A DNA stretch of 64,000 bases from Clostridium cibarium (GCF_014836335.1 NZ_JACSRA010000009.1:87239-151238); one strand, 5' to 3'; shown: positions 1 to 9,442, numbered from the stretch's first letter. Program-made: numbers and translations. Notes: generated by a model from the letters alone, not told the origin.

Positions 1-2
1 AC

Positions 3-158
3 AATGATGCATCAATGGTTAAATATGCTGGTATAGGGGTAGCCATGGCTAATGCAGTAGATGATTTAAAAGCTATTGCTAATGAAGTTACTTTATCTAA
101 TGAAGATGATGGTATTGCTTATACGCTAAGTGAGTACATAACTCATATAGATATTTAA
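3..158 (+). CDS. Cof-type HAD-family phosphatase, C-terminal part
   Basis: The window opens inside this gene; only the last 51 codons before a TAA are present. The fragment begins with NDASM and runs into a GIGVAMANA stretch, the C-terminal HAD motif of Cof/YidA-type sugar-phosphate or FMN phosphatases, where the Asp pair (here N-D) helps bind magnesium. The following VDDLKAIANEVT and DDGIAYTL are also typical of this family's tail. The family dephosphorylates small phosphorylated metabolites in the cytoplasm; the substrate cannot be inferred from the tail. The gene ends 66 bases before an RpiR-type regulator on the same strand, so the two may be linked. I am sure of the family, not of the substrate. 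Confidence 0.85.
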   Translation, partial: NDASMVKYAGIGVAMANAVDDLKAIANEVTLSNEDDGIAYTLSEYITHIDI

Positions 159-224
159 ACTATACTTAACCACACACCACTAAACTTTAATAAAATATTA
201 TATAATATTCATGAGGTGATCTTT

Positions 225-1073
225 GTGAATATTTTTAGCAAATTGAATAAGCTAATCGACTTAACTGAAAATGAAAAAACATTGGTTAGCTATATGCAAG
301 ACAATCCTGAAATCTTTGTAAAAATGAGTGCTCTTGAAATTAGTGAAGCTTGCTTTATTTCAACCTCAACTATTTATAGACTATGCCAAAAACTAGATTT
401 ATCAGGTCTATCAGAATTGAAAGTGCAAGTATCTGCATCTATTAATGAGTATTTAAAAGAAAATAGTTCAATAGATTATAACTATCCATTTAACCAAAAT
501 GAAACACAAAACCAAATTGTACTTAAAATGAAAGAATTATATGAACAAACACTAGTTTCTTCATTAAATTTAATAGATCTTGAACAATTAAGATTAATTT
601 CTAATGTTTTAAAAAACGCCAAGCACATTGATTTTTATACATCTGCTGGAAATATTTATTTTGCAGATAACTTTAAGTTTCAAATGCAGGAAATTGGAAC
701 CTTTATTAATGTTCCAATTGAAGAGTATCATCAACTTTTAACTGCATCAACCAGTGATAAAACTCATGTTGCAATAATAGTTTCCTTTGAAGGTAGAGGA
801 GTAATAATAGAAAAAATAGCTAATATATTAAAAACAAATAAAACACCTATTATTTTAATTTCTTCTACAAATGAAAATCCTATTACCAAATATGCAAATT
901 ATCACTTGTATTTGAGTTCAAATGAAAATCACTTTAATAAAATTTCATCTTTTTCAACAAGATTATCTTTATTATATGTTTTAGATTGTATATACACATG
1001 TTATTTTAAATTTGACTATGATAAAAATGTAAGCTATAAACTTAATGCATATAAACAATTATCTGAAAAGTAA
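225..1073 (+). CDS. RpiR-family transcriptional regulator (HTH + SIS domains)
   Basis: This is a cytoplasmic DNA-binding regulator of the RpiR/MurR type, which senses a phosphosugar. An N-terminal HTH domain (about residues 1-75, with SALEISEACFISTSTIYRLC as the helix-turn-helix core) is followed by a SIS sugar-phosphate domain at about residues 105-240. I start it at GTG 225 because a GAGGTGA ribosome site lies five bases upstream; an in-frame GTG at 216 lies inside that site and cannot be used with it. Length (282 aa) fits the family. It follows a Cof-type phosphatase, which suggests control of a sugar-phosphate pathway, but no sugar transporter is adjacent on this side. The gene ends at a strong two-way terminator. 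Target unknown. Confidence 0.88.
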   Translation: MNIFSKLNKLIDLTENEKTLVSYMQDNPEIFVKMSALEISEACFISTSTIYRLCQKLDLSGLSELKVQVSASINEYLKENSSIDYNYPFNQNETQNQIVLKMKELYEQTLVSSLNLIDLEQLRLISNVLKNAKHIDFYTSAGNIYFADNFKFQMQEIGTFINVPIEEYHQLLTASTSDKTHVAIIVSFEGRGVIIEKIANILKTNKTPIILISSTNENPITKYANYHLYLSSNENHFNKISSFSTRLSLLYVLDCIYTCYFKFDYDKNVSYKLNAYKQLSEK

Positions 1074-1190
1074 GTGTAAATTTTATACTTACAACAATGC
1101 ATTGATATTTCAATATTATATAACCTAATAACTGATTTCATATTTATCCTTATAGTGTATTTTTCATAGAATACTCTGTTGTAATAGGAA

Positions 1191-1233
1191 AAAGGGATAT
1201 TGCAAGCTTCATATTGCTTGTAATATCCCTTTT
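1191..1233. terminator. Bidirectional intrinsic terminator
   Basis: A long inverted repeat (AAAGGGATATTGCAAGC and its near-complement GCTTGTAATATCCCTTTT) with A-rich and T-rich flanks lies between the convergent RpiR and EamA genes, so it can stop transcription from both sides. Confidence 0.85.
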
Positions 1234-1293
1234 CTTAATTATGCCAACGCAATGTATAGCAAACTATTTTCTGAAAAATTAAAAAATTAATCA

Positions 1294-2217
1294 TCACTTT
1301 CGATTAACAATCCATATACCAATACAGGCTAAAGTCAAAGCTACCAAGTTTTTAATTTCAAATATTGACTCTCCAAGTAAAAAAGCAGATAATATTGCAC
1401 CAAATATAGGTGTCAAAAAGTTATACATAGTTATATTTCCTACTTTATTATATTTATATAGGGTAGACCATATCACTAATGCCACTGATGATATAAGTGC
1501 CATATATAATAGTAATATTCCTGATTCTGCAGATATAATAGGTAGATTTCCACCAGCTGATTTTCCTATTATTATAAGCATTAAACTCCCCAATATAAGT
1601 TGCCACCCTGTTATAACAAAAACATCGTTAGTCTTTACTAAATTTTTATTATATATACTTCCAATCGATCCCATTAATGCTGAAAAAATTAGAAGTCCAT
1701 CCCCCATTAAGTTGAATGAGCTACCTATTGTTCCTATTTCAAAGTTAAGTACTATAATTGATAGAAAACCAATAATACAACCTATAATCTTTTTTCTTGA
1801 TAGCTTGTCGTCCATATAAATAAAGTGAACAAGAAAAATATTTATAAACGAACCTAAAGATCCAAGTATAGAGCTCTTTACCCCTGTGGTATTAGTCATA
1901 CCTATATAAAGAAATACATATTGCATCAAAGTATATATAGCCCCTAATAACGTAATCTTTTTGAAATCTCCTATAGATTTAGGCATTATACTCTTCCCCA
2001 TTAACTTCTGTATAACAATTAAAATTATCCCAGCTATTAAAAATCTATATCCTGCGAATATTAATTTTAAAAAGCTCTCATCTGAACCTATCCCAAATAC
2101 GTCATACCCAAGTTTAATTGCTGGATATGCACTTCCCCACAAAAACGTACATAAAATTGCTAATAAAATTATATATTTTCTGTTTGTAAATATTTTTTCT
2201 ATATCTAATTTAATCAT
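1294..2217 (-). CDS. EamA/DMT-family transporter
   Basis: This is a ten-helix inner-membrane protein of the drug/metabolite transporter superfamily, made of two EamA repeats (about residues 15-157 and 170-305). The N-terminal FLWGSAYPAIKLG motif and the C-terminal LLGESIFEIKNLVALTLACIGI region are diagnostic. Members export amino acids, nucleotides or drugs, and the substrate cannot be read from sequence. It is 307 aa, normal for the family. The start is ATG 2217; an AGGAG lies 15 bases upstream, rather far, so the start is less certain than the family. It is convergent with the RpiR regulator and shares its terminator, and is probably monocistronic because the ABC operon upstream has its own terminator. 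Confidence 0.85.
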   Translation of the reverse strand: MIKLDIEKIFTNRKYIILLAILCTFLWGSAYPAIKLGYDVFGIGSDESFLKLIFAGYRFLIAGIILIVIQKLMGKSIMPKSIGDFKKITLLGAIYTLMQYVFLYIGMTNTTGVKSSILGSLGSFINIFLVHFIYMDDKLSRKKIIGCIIGFLSIIVLNFEIGTIGSSFNLMGDGLLIFSALMGSIGSIYNKNLVKTNDVFVITGWQLILGSLMLIIIGKSAGGNLPIISAESGILLLYMALISSVALVIWSTLYKYNKVGNITMYNFLTPIFGAILSAFLLGESIFEIKNLVALTLACIGIWIVNRK

Positions 2218-2311
2218 CTTTAGCTAAATCAACTCCTGTCTTCATATATCATTCCTATGTTTCTGTAACTTATAGTTAATGAGCATTTTTCATCTACTAA
2301 CTAAAATAAAA

Positions 2312-2349
2312 AGCACTACTTATAACTTTTATATATCATAAGCAGTGCT
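2312..2349 (-). terminator. Terminator of the ABC-importer operon
   Basis: On the minus strand an AGCACTGCTTAT arm pairs with ATAAGTAGTGCT and is followed by TTTTTATTTT. It lies about 50 bases past the last ATPase gene of the five-gene importer operon. Confidence 0.8.
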
Positions 2350-2400
2350 ATTTCTATTCGACAATTCATTATCTAATAGTCAAAATAATCTTTTCTATAC

Positions 2401-3357
2401 TTAGTATAAATGACAAGCAACGGAATGATTTCTTCCTATTTCTTTTAGCTTCGGTTTTTCATTTAAACATTTATCCATGCATTTTGTGCACCTAGAACAA
2501 AACACACAACCTGCTTGTATATCTAAAGGGCTTGGCGGCTCCCCTTTTATGCCTTCTATCTCACTATTATTTCCCATTTTAATAGAAAAAACTGAATCCA
2601 ATAATGCTTTAGTATATGGATGGATAGCATCAGTAACAAGCTTATCACTATCAATTACTTCAACAATTTGTCCAAGATACATTACTATAATTCTATGACT
2701 TATATTTCTAACTACTGCCAAATCATGGCCAATAAAAATATAAGACAAATTCCTCTCTTTTTGCAAATTCATAAGAAGCTCAATCACTTGTTCCTGTATA
2801 GAAACATCTAAAGCAGATGTAGCTTCATCACATATTATAATTTCAGGATTTAGGGATATTGCTCTGGCTATTGCAACTCTTTGCTTTTGCCCACCACTTA
2901 GCTGATGAGAATATCTTTTCGTAAAATCCTCAGTTATGCCAACCATTTTAAGTAATTTTTTTGTTTCTGCTTTAGCCTCATGTTTATTCATAAGATTAAA
3001 GTTTAGCAGTGGTTCACTTACAATATCTCCAATTTTCATACGAGGATTGAATGACTCAACAGGGTCTTGAAATACCATCTGGAATTTCTTTCGATTTTGT
3101 CTAAGCTCTTCGCCCTTTAAATTAGTAATATCCTTACCATTATAAATTATGTTACCTGAAGTCACAGTTTCTAATTGAGTAAGAATTTTTGCTATAGTAC
3201 TTTTACCACATCCACTTTCACCAACAATCCCTAAACATTCACCTGGAAATAATTTAAAACTTACATTATCAACTGCAGTTAATGTTCTGCCATCTTGTAA
3301 ATTAAACTTCTTTGTAAGATTCTTTACCTTAAGTATTGCTTCTTTCTTTTTCCTCAA
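2401..3357 (-). CDS. Peptide/nickel-type ABC importer, ATP-binding subunit 2 (OppF/NikE-like)
   Basis: This is one of the two nucleotide-binding subunits of a Dpp/Opp/Nik-type importer. Walker A is GESGCGKST at about residues 48-56, the signature is LSGGQKQRVAIARA and Walker B is EIIICDEATSALD. The C-terminal oligopeptide-transporter extension carries a Cys-rich segment (GCVFCSRCTKCMDKC), which in some relatives holds a metal cluster. Length 318 aa is typical. Start is TTG 3357, eight bases after AGGAGG. It overlaps the upstream ATPase gene by 29 bases, a sign of translational coupling. It is the last gene of a five-gene leftward operon and is followed by a terminator. Substrate (peptide, nickel or metal chelate) is not determined. 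Confidence 0.9.
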   Translation of the reverse strand: MRKKKEAILKVKNLTKKFNLQDGRTLTAVDNVSFKLFPGECLGIVGESGCGKSTIAKILTQLETVTSGNIIYNGKDITNLKGEELRQNRKKFQMVFQDPVESFNPRMKIGDIVSEPLLNFNLMNKHEAKAETKKLLKMVGITEDFTKRYSHQLSGGQKQRVAIARAISLNPEIIICDEATSALDVSIQEQVIELLMNLQKERNLSYIFIGHDLAVVRNISHRIIVMYLGQIVEVIDSDKLVTDAIHPYTKALLDSVFSIKMGNNSEIEGIKGEPPSPLDIQAGCVFCSRCTKCMDKCLNEKPKLKEIGRNHSVACHLY

Positions 3358-4150
3358 TATTGTATCCTCCTAGTTCAGGCACTGCTGCTAATAGACTTCT
3401 AGTATATTCACTTCGTGGACTATTTATAACCTGATCTTTAATCCCCCACTCAACTAATTCACCCTGTCGCATTACTCCAATCTTATCACACATATAAGAC
3501 GCTACCCCCATATTATGAGTAACTATTATTATGCTTGTATTAAAATTTTCTCTAAGCTCCATCATTTCTCTAACAACCTGTGCTTGAATAGTTACATCAA
3601 GGGAACTTGTAGGCTCATCAGCTAGGAGAAGTTCTGGTTCCATTGTCATTGCCATTGCTATAGCAACTCTTTGCTTCATCCCACCACTAAGCTCAAAAGG
3701 ATATGAATTCATTATACGCTCTGCATCAGGCAACCTCATTTTTCTAAGCATATCAACAGCTTTATCATGTGCATCAAGCTTAGAAATATTAAAGTGACTC
3801 CTTATAGTTTCAATAAATTGATCTCCAATCTTTAATATAGGCGTTAATGACCTCCCTGCATCTTGAAATATCATTGCTATCCTATTGCCTCGAATCTCTC
3901 TCCACTCTTTCTTAGAATATTCAAGAAGATTTCTATCCTTAAAAATAATATCTCCAGAAGAAATACTACTTCCAATAGGGGGTATACCTAGTATTGAACG
4001 CAGAAGTGTTGACTTTCCACTTCCGCTTTCACCTACTATCCCAACTATCTCTTTATGTTTAATTGACATGCTTACATTTTTAACTATAGAAGCTTGCTTC
4101 CCATAGTTTATACATAAATTATTTATATCTAGAATTTTTTCACTTATCAT
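3329..4150 (-). CDS. Peptide/nickel-type ABC importer, ATP-binding subunit 1 (OppD/NikD-like)
   Basis: This cytoplasmic ATPase energises the importer encoded by the same operon. It has Walker A GESGSGKST (about residues 41-49), signature LSGGMKQRVAIAMA and Walker B ELLLADEPTSSLD. At 273 aa it is shorter than OppD of E. coli (over 320 aa) and lacks the Cys-rich C-terminal tail seen in its partner, which resembles the NikD-type short ATPase. The start codon overlaps the stop of the binding-protein gene in an ATGA arrangement and its 3' end overlaps the second ATPase gene, so all three are coupled. The family is sure; NikD rather than OppD is only a length-based guess. Confidence 0.9.
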   Translation of the reverse strand: MISEKILDINNLCINYGKQASIVKNVSMSIKHKEIVGIVGESGSGKSTLLRSILGIPPIGSSISSGDIIFKDRNLLEYSKKEWREIRGNRIAMIFQDAGRSLTPILKIGDQFIETIRSHFNISKLDAHDKAVDMLRKMRLPDAERIMNSYPFELSGGMKQRVAIAMAMTMEPELLLADEPTSSLDVTIQAQVVREMMELRENFNTSIIIVTHNMGVASYMCDKIGVMRQGELVEWGIKDQVINSPRSEYTRSLLAAVPELGGYNIEEKERSNT

Positions 4151-5679
4151 TTTAAGTCTACTTTATTATCCAACATATAGAAGTCAATTGGATAAACATC
4201 CATTCCACTAACTGTATTTTTGCTTACTCTATTACTCATTGGTGTAACTAAGAATAAACCAGCATTATCATCAATTAGAATCTGTTGCACTTTTGTAGCT
4301 ATATCATATCTTTTTTCAGTATCATATTCATTTTTATATTGATCTATTAGGGCATCCACATTTGCATTGCTGTATTTCCCAAAGTTTGTATTTCCACCTG
4401 TTTTAAAATATAACTCTAAGAATGACTGAGGATCTCCTGTAGTTGCTGTATTTACATTGTATAAGCAAAGATCAAATTCTCCGCTTTTTAATACTGGATT
4501 TACTGTTTCATAAGATTTTAAGCTAGCATCTATACCAATTTCTTTAAGCTGCGCTTGCATTGCTTCCCCGATTACAGGAATCTCTGCACGTGTTGGGAAT
4601 ACAGCAATACTTAAAGATAACTTCTTACCATCTTTTTCTACTATTCCATCACCGTCAGTATCTTTATATCCTGCATCACTTAATATTTTAGTAGCTTCAG
4701 CTTTATTATACTTATATCCTGTAAGATTCTTATCTCCAAAAGGCAATGATCCTGGGAAAGGTCCAGTTGCAGGTACAGCAGTACCCTTTAGTAACGTATT
4801 TGCATAAGATTCTCTATCTACTCCTAAAGCAATAGCCTTACGAACTGCTGGATCTTTTAGGAATTCGTTTTTGAAATTAAAATATGACATCACTATTCTA
4901 AGACTAGTAGTTGTACTTATTGCATATTTAGACTTATCTTCAAATAGAGATAAATTATTAATTGACACATTGTTAGCTACATCTATCTCACCTGATTGTA
5001 GTGCCATTGAACGTGTATTGTCGTCTTTAATATACTTGAAAGTCGCCTGATTTATTAGTGCTTTTCCATCCCAATAATCCTCAAATCTTTCTACTACTAC
5101 CTCAGCACCATCAGCATATGACTTAATTTTAAATGGACCTGTCCCCACTGGATTTTTAGCTATAGTCTCCTCAGCCACACTAGTATCTATTATTGAATTT
5201 ATAGGATCTGCAAGATTTCCAAGTAGTGTTGTATGGGGTGCTTTAGTAGTTATAGTAAGCTCCTGCCCATCTGCTGTTATAGAATTAACATTTAACATTT
5301 CTTGTGTTCTAGGATTTGCTTTTAATGCTCTTTCCATGGATGACTTTACAGCACTTGCTGTAAGTGGATTACCGTTTTGAAACTTAACACCTTCTCTAAC
5401 ATGAAACTGCCAAGTTAAATCATCAACCTTTTTCCATGAATCAGAAAGCATAGGTACTATCTCCATATTTTTATCAAACTTCACTAAAGTTTCACCTATA
5501 CCATACATTGAAACATACCAACCATTCCACTCAAGAGCAGGATCTAGATTGGTTTGATATAGATTTAATCCAACTACAATGTTTTTTGGTTCATTATTTA
5601 CAGAATTGTTTTTTGTACAAGCAACAAGGCTGGTAAACAACATAATTACTAAACTTAAAATCGCTACTTTATTCTTCAT
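4147..5679 (-). CDS. ABC importer substrate-binding lipoprotein (SBP family 5; nickel/peptide type)
   Basis: This is an extracellular, lipid-anchored substrate-binding protein. A signal sequence ends in a lipobox (LVAC, Cys at about residue 21). The body is a family 5 solute-binding fold: LSDSWKKVDDLTWQFHVREGVKFQNG near residue 85 and the later VRKAIALGVDRESYANTLL and LSDAGYKDTDGDGIVEKDG segments are typical. EWNGWYVSMYGIGETLVK near residue 50 resembles NikA/CntA-like nickel or metallophore binders more than classical oligopeptide binders, but no ligand residue can be confirmed. At 510 aa it has family length. It sits third in the operon after both permeases, starting 15 bases after the second, with AAGGAG ahead of ATG 5679. 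Confidence 0.9.
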   Translation of the reverse strand: MKNKVAILSLVIMLFTSLVACTKNNSVNNEPKNIVVGLNLYQTNLDPALEWNGWYVSMYGIGETLVKFDKNMEIVPMLSDSWKKVDDLTWQFHVREGVKFQNGNPLTASAVKSSMERALKANPRTQEMLNVNSITADGQELTITTKAPHTTLLGNLADPINSIIDTSVAEETIAKNPVGTGPFKIKSYADGAEVVVERFEDYWDGKALINQATFKYIKDDNTRSMALQSGEIDVANNVSINNLSLFEDKSKYAISTTTSLRIVMSYFNFKNEFLKDPAVRKAIALGVDRESYANTLLKGTAVPATGPFPGSLPFGDKNLTGYKYNKAEATKILSDAGYKDTDGDGIVEKDGKKLSLSIAVFPTRAEIPVIGEAMQAQLKEIGIDASLKSYETVNPVLKSGEFDLCLYNVNTATTGDPQSFLELYFKTGGNTNFGKYSNANVDALIDQYKNEYDTEKRYDIATKVQQILIDDNAGLFLVTPMSNRVSKNTVSGMDVYPIDFYMLDNKVDLK

Positions 5680-5694
5680 TTGCTAATCTTCTCC

Positions 5695-6525
5695 TTAATA
5701 TTGTTTATTGGGATCTAATATATCTCTGATGATTTCTCCAAGTAAATTAAATATAGTTACAGTTATGAACATTGCAACCCCTGGATATACCATAAGCCAA
5801 GGGGCAGTTTGTATGTAGGTTCTACCTTCATTAATCATATATCCCCATTCTGGAGTAGGTGGCTGAGCCCCAAGACCTAAAAATGAAAGGGATGAAATCT
5901 CGAGTAGCATGCTTCCTATATCCATTGTAGCCATTACAATAAGGGCTGAGATAATATTAGGGAACACATACCTCAAAATTATCTGATACTCCTTAGCTCC
6001 TCCCATTTTTGCAGCTTTAATATAATCTTTTCTTTTTACAGACATGGCCAATCCACGACTTAAGCGTGCATATTTAGGCCAATGTACTACAGCTAAGGCT
6101 ATAACAGTATTTATTGAACTAGGCCCAAGTACTCCTGCAACTGCAATAGCAAAAATAATCCCAGGAAATGCAAGGAAAATATCACAAAATCTCATTACTA
6201 TTGTGTCAACAATTCCTCCCCAATACCCTGCTAGTGTTCCTAATGCTGTTCCAATTATAAATACTGTTATAACTAAACTAAACGTCATTTTTAAAGAATT
6301 CAATGCACCATACAAAATTCTAGAAAACAAATCCCTTCCTAATTGATCTGTACCTAGTGAAAATATAGCATTTGGCCCCCTAAGTGAATTCGTCATATCT
6401 GTTTTAAGAGGATCATGGGGCGCTATATATGGTGAAAGTATGCCTATTGTAACTAAAGCAAATGCTAACATACAAATAACTACGAATGATTTATTTTTTC
6501 TTATAGCTAAGATTGTACTTTCCAA
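5695..6525 (-). CDS. Peptide/nickel-type ABC importer permease 2 (DppC/NikC-like)
   Basis: This is the second membrane subunit of the importer. An N-terminal OppC-type extension (YIAPHDPLKTD, about residues 32-42) is followed by FSLGTDQLGRDLFSRILYGA, the hallmark of DppC/NikC proteins, and by five or six membrane helices. The EAA loop that contacts the ATPases reads KAAKMGGAKEYQIILRYVFP (about residues 169-188). At 276 aa the length is normal. Translation starts at TTG 6525, with a G-rich ribosome site inside the last codons of the upstream permease; only one base separates the two genes, so expression is coupled. Confidence 0.92.
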   Translation of the reverse strand: MESTILAIRKNKSFVVICMLAFALVTIGILSPYIAPHDPLKTDMTNSLRGPNAIFSLGTDQLGRDLFSRILYGALNSLKMTFSLVITVFIIGTALGTLAGYWGGIVDTIVMRFCDIFLAFPGIIFAIAVAGVLGPSSINTVIALAVVHWPKYARLSRGLAMSVKRKDYIKAAKMGGAKEYQIILRYVFPNIISALIVMATMDIGSMLLEISSLSFLGLGAQPPTPEWGYMINEGRTYIQTAPWLMVYPGVAMFITVTIFNLLGEIIRDILDPNKQY

Positions 6526-6526
6526 A

Positions 6527-7465
6527 TTAAGCCCCCTTTTCTAGCCTCATACGTGGATCTAAAATATAATATGAAATATCGACTAACATATTAATCAACA
6601 TATAAATAATAGTCATCCATACAACATAGCCTTGTATTAGTGGATAATCTCTAGTAAATATAGCCTCTATAGCTAATTTCCCCACTCCTGGCCATGAAAA
6701 TATGGTTTCTATAATAACCGCACCTCCAAGTAGCACCCCAAAGGATAATCCCAATTGAGTTATAATTGGTGATAAAGTTGTCCTTAGAACATGCCTTAAC
6801 AATACAGATCTATCTCTAACTCCTCTAGCTCTTGCACCAATTACATAATCTTGAGATATCTCTTCAAGTATGTATACCCTTACCTGCCGCACATATCTGG
6901 AAGCCATTAAAATAGTCATAGATGCTGAAGGCAATATAATACTTGTCCAATTTGTGCTTCCCATCACTGGAAGCAGTTTAAACTTCAGAGCAAATATGTA
7001 CATTAAAATTATTGCTATCCAAGGTGCTGGAAGTGATATTCCAAGAAACGATATCCCTCTTATTACGTTATCTAATAACCTATTTCTATAGAGAGCTGAT
7101 AGTATTCCAAGAGGAAGTGCTACAATCACTGTCATTAACATTGTTAATCCCGCAAGCTTAAAGGTTGCAGGTAAAGCTCCTAATATCAAATCTAATACCG
7201 GCTTACTATATTTATAGGAAATTCCAAAATCGCCACTAAACACACTTGCTAGCCAATTCAAATACTGAACGAAAAATGGCTTATTTAATCCCAATCCTTC
7301 TCTAACTTGCTGTATAAGCTCCTGTGAAGGTGTATTTCCAGTAGCACTAAGCATTAATTCTGCTGGATCACCTGGCGAAAGATATGTGAGCGCAAATGTT
7401 AAAAATGTTATTCCGAATAAAACAGGTATAACATATATTAATCTGTGTATTATGTACTTTCTCAA
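6527..7465 (-). CDS. Peptide/nickel-type ABC importer permease 1 (DppB/NikB-like)
   Basis: This is the first gene of the importer operon, encoding the DppB-type permease. The N-terminal YIIHRLIYVIPVLFGITF helix, the LSPGDPAELML periplasmic segment, the GARARGVRDRSVLLRHVLR coupling loop and the SWPGVGKLAIEAIFTRDYPL region are family signatures. I start it at TTG 7465 because GAGGGTGAT lies nine bases upstream and relatives begin at this point; an in-frame ATG at 7495 has no good ribosome site and would add ten charged residues. The product then has 312 aa and about six membrane helices. No promoter is obvious in the AT-rich 500 bases upstream. Confidence 0.9.
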   Translation of the reverse strand: MRKYIIHRLIYVIPVLFGITFLTFALTYLSPGDPAELMLSATGNTPSQELIQQVREGLGLNKPFFVQYLNWLASVFSGDFGISYKYSKPVLDLILGALPATFKLAGLTMLMTVIVALPLGILSALYRNRLLDNVIRGISFLGISLPAPWIAIILMYIFALKFKLLPVMGSTNWTSIILPSASMTILMASRYVRQVRVYILEEISQDYVIGARARGVRDRSVLLRHVLRTTLSPIITQLGLSFGVLLGGAVIIETIFSWPGVGKLAIEAIFTRDYPLIQGYVVWMTIIYMLINMLVDISYYILDPRMRLEKGA

Positions 7466-7837
7466 TTTCTTTTCATCACCCTCTCTATTTATCATCAGAA
7501 TTCTTTTTTAATATTTATTAAGCATCATTTATTTTTTCTTATAAACAATATAAATCTCTTAGGATTTTCAATGAATTCTACCAGAAATAATGTCGATACT
7601 TAGTATTAACTGTAAATGATATTTATTATCAGTTAATTTGTAAAATCATTATATATGAATTTTTATTAAATAGCAATATAATTTATTTTATTTAACCATT
7701 ACTTGTTCATGATTAGATTTCTTAAACTTGAATCCAATTCAATAGAAATTTAAAAAAATCCCTATTTAGCCCCTTTATCAGCTATGATAGTGCTCTTTTA
7801 AAACCCAGAAATTACATTTTTAAAGTATTAAATAACT

Positions 7838-7882
7838 ACCGATTGAATTTTGATCTATAACGAAAGCTGACTTTGATGAATA
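7838..7882 (-). pseudogene. Fossil of a secreted-protein N-terminus (copy of the 15.9-18.1 kb hydrolase 5' end)
   Basis: About 40 bases here are nearly identical to the start of the secreted hydrolase gene near 18060-18100. On the minus strand they read S-S-K-S-A-F-V-I-D-Q-N-S-I-G, against SSKSVFAVDQNSIG in the intact gene. Nothing else of that gene remains; the match runs directly into a hairpin at 7888-7924 that resembles one downstream of nothing else but at 18331-18382. I read it as a deletion scar of a second copy. The rest of the 525 bases between the importer operon and the GH26 gene shows no gene. Confidence 0.6.
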
Positions 7883-7887
7883 AAAAT

Positions 7888-7924
7888 AAAGTCAATGTTC
7901 TCTTCATTTAGAAACATTGACTTT
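7888..7924 (-). terminator. Probable terminator after the GH26 gene
   Basis: An AAAGTCAATGTT arm pairs with AAACATTGACTTT around a 13-base loop. It is about 100 bases past the GH26 stop codon on the minus strand. T-richness after the stem is modest. A related imperfect copy lies at 18331-18382. Confidence 0.55.
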
Positions 7925-8020
7925 ACTCTTAGATATTATATATGATTATTTTTTATTAACCTGTAACTTATTTAAATAATAAAATAGTATTTACATTAAA
8001 TCTGGCGATGTACCAGTATA

Positions 8021-9442
8021 TTATGGTTCCATTCCCCAATTTAAATTATCTGATAAATATGTTGTAACCTTATTCCAGTCACCATAAGTAGATGCTGTAG
8101 AATTAAATGAATAGTCTCCTACCTGTGTATAATTAGTCCAATCTGTTTTGTTTATTCTAGATTGTATTTCTATACTTTGACCTGCTCCAAGGCTACCAGC
8201 TCCATTTCCGAAACTAATCTCTAAATAATTATCTGCACCAGATTTAGCTTCAGGCATTTTAACAAATGTTCCAATTACATTGTTAGCGCCTATTGAAGAC
8301 CAATCACAAGTAAACTTTTGTTCTTTTTCATTATCACTAGTGTAGTAATAACGTATTTTTACATCTGATAAGTTAATATCTGTATTTCCTGTATTTATTA
8401 CCTTCAATCTTGGGCTAAGTGTATTTGCTGTACCTGATAAAGAATTATTAAACTCTTGTACTTTAAGATTACCTGATTGTTCTGGCTGACTTGGTTTTAC
8501 AGAGTCAGACATGTGTATCCCTGCAATATATGCCTTTAATGCAGCCTCACTAGAATTTATTCTCCAATCAGTTTCTTTATCTATACTAAAAGTAACAATT
8601 GTATTAATTAAACTATATTTATCTGAATTAATACTATTAAAAGCATCTGTATACCACTCAGCTTTATCCCCCCCTATTTCTGTAGCTGCAAATTCTGATA
8701 TTGAAATAGGTTTATTTTTTACTTTTACTGCATTGTAAGCTTGTGAAAATATTTCATCAAAAGATTGCCAAGTGCTACCCCAGCTTTGAGTTGTACCCCA
8801 GTTATATCCATCCATAGATATAATATCTACATAATCATCACCTGGATAATTACCTAAATAACTAGCACCTTTTCCCACGCTTGAAGCATTAACATTAAAA
8901 TCCCACTTAACATTACTAGCTCCTACTTCTCTAAATATATCTACAACATGTCTAAATGCAGCTATAAATGTTTCATTTGTATTTACTTTACTGTCTCCTA
9001 AAGCCCAGTCATACCAATTACCATTTGACTCATGAAATAATCTTATAATTATATCTTTATTATAAGTTTTAATATCTTGAGCCATTTGTCTTATATATTC
9101 ATCTTTTAGTCCATTTGCTATATCTAAGTTAGACATACCCCAAGCTTCCCATGTAAGCGACATTTTTGAATTATTTCCATATACCGCATCAAAGTTTGCT
9201 TTTATATCAGAAAAGTTAGTTTTCCAATTAATGAACATATTTACTACATCAAGGTGTTTTTGTTGCAAGTTTTCAAAATCCTTTATACCTTGTGTTGTTG
9301 GCTGATCAGCAAAAAAAGCTCCATATTTTATCTCCCTAGTACTACTTGCAGATGCCTTTTGTCCATTTCCACATAGAACTAAAGAGCATACTAATATTAC
9401 ACTTAATGCAAGAAATGATTTAGTTTTTCTTTTCAAATTCAT
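8021..9442 (-). CDS. Secreted GH26 glycoside hydrolase (mannanase/glucanase) with CBM3
   Basis: This is an extracellular endo-acting hydrolase. From the chosen start it has a signal peptide (residues 1 to about 33), a GH26 catalytic domain (about 38-300) and a C-terminal family 3 cellulose-binding module (about 325-473, LKVQEFNNSL to YLSDNLNWGMEP). The acid/base is probably E138 in FHESNGNWYDW and the nucleophile E250 in ISISEFAATE. GH26 includes beta-mannanases and a few lichenases; the GH16 lichenase next door makes a beta-glucanase possible. I start at ATG 9442, five bases after GGGGGG; an in-frame ATG at 9457 has no such site. The gene lies 54 bases after the GH16 gene without a terminator between, so they are probably co-transcribed. 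Confidence 0.88.
   Translation of the reverse strand: MNLKRKTKSFLALSVILVCSLVLCGNGQKASASSTREIKYGAFFADQPTTQGIKDFENLQQKHLDVVNMFINWKTNFSDIKANFDAVYGNNSKMSLTWEAWGMSNLDIANGLKDEYIRQMAQDIKTYNKDIIIRLFHESNGNWYDWALGDSKVNTNETFIAAFRHVVDIFREVGASNVKWDFNVNASSVGKGASYLGNYPGDDYVDIISMDGYNWGTTQSWGSTWQSFDEIFSQAYNAVKVKNKPISISEFAATEIGGDKAEWYTDAFNSINSDKYSLINTIVTFSIDKETDWRINSSEAALKAYIAGIHMSDSVKPSQPEQSGNLKVQEFNNSLSGTANTLSPRLKVINTGNTDINLSDVKIRYYYTSDNEKEQKFTCDWSSIGANNVIGTFVKMPEAKSGADNYLEISFGNGAGSLGAGQSIEIQSRINKTDWTNYTQVGDYSFNSTASTYGDWNKVTTYLSDNLNWGMEP

Noticed and set aside
2401..7465. Calling the ABC importer a nickel or staphylopine-type system
   Set aside because: The binding protein has some NikA-like features but no metal-ligand residue can be fixed from sequence and no metallophore synthesis gene is present, so the substrate is left open.
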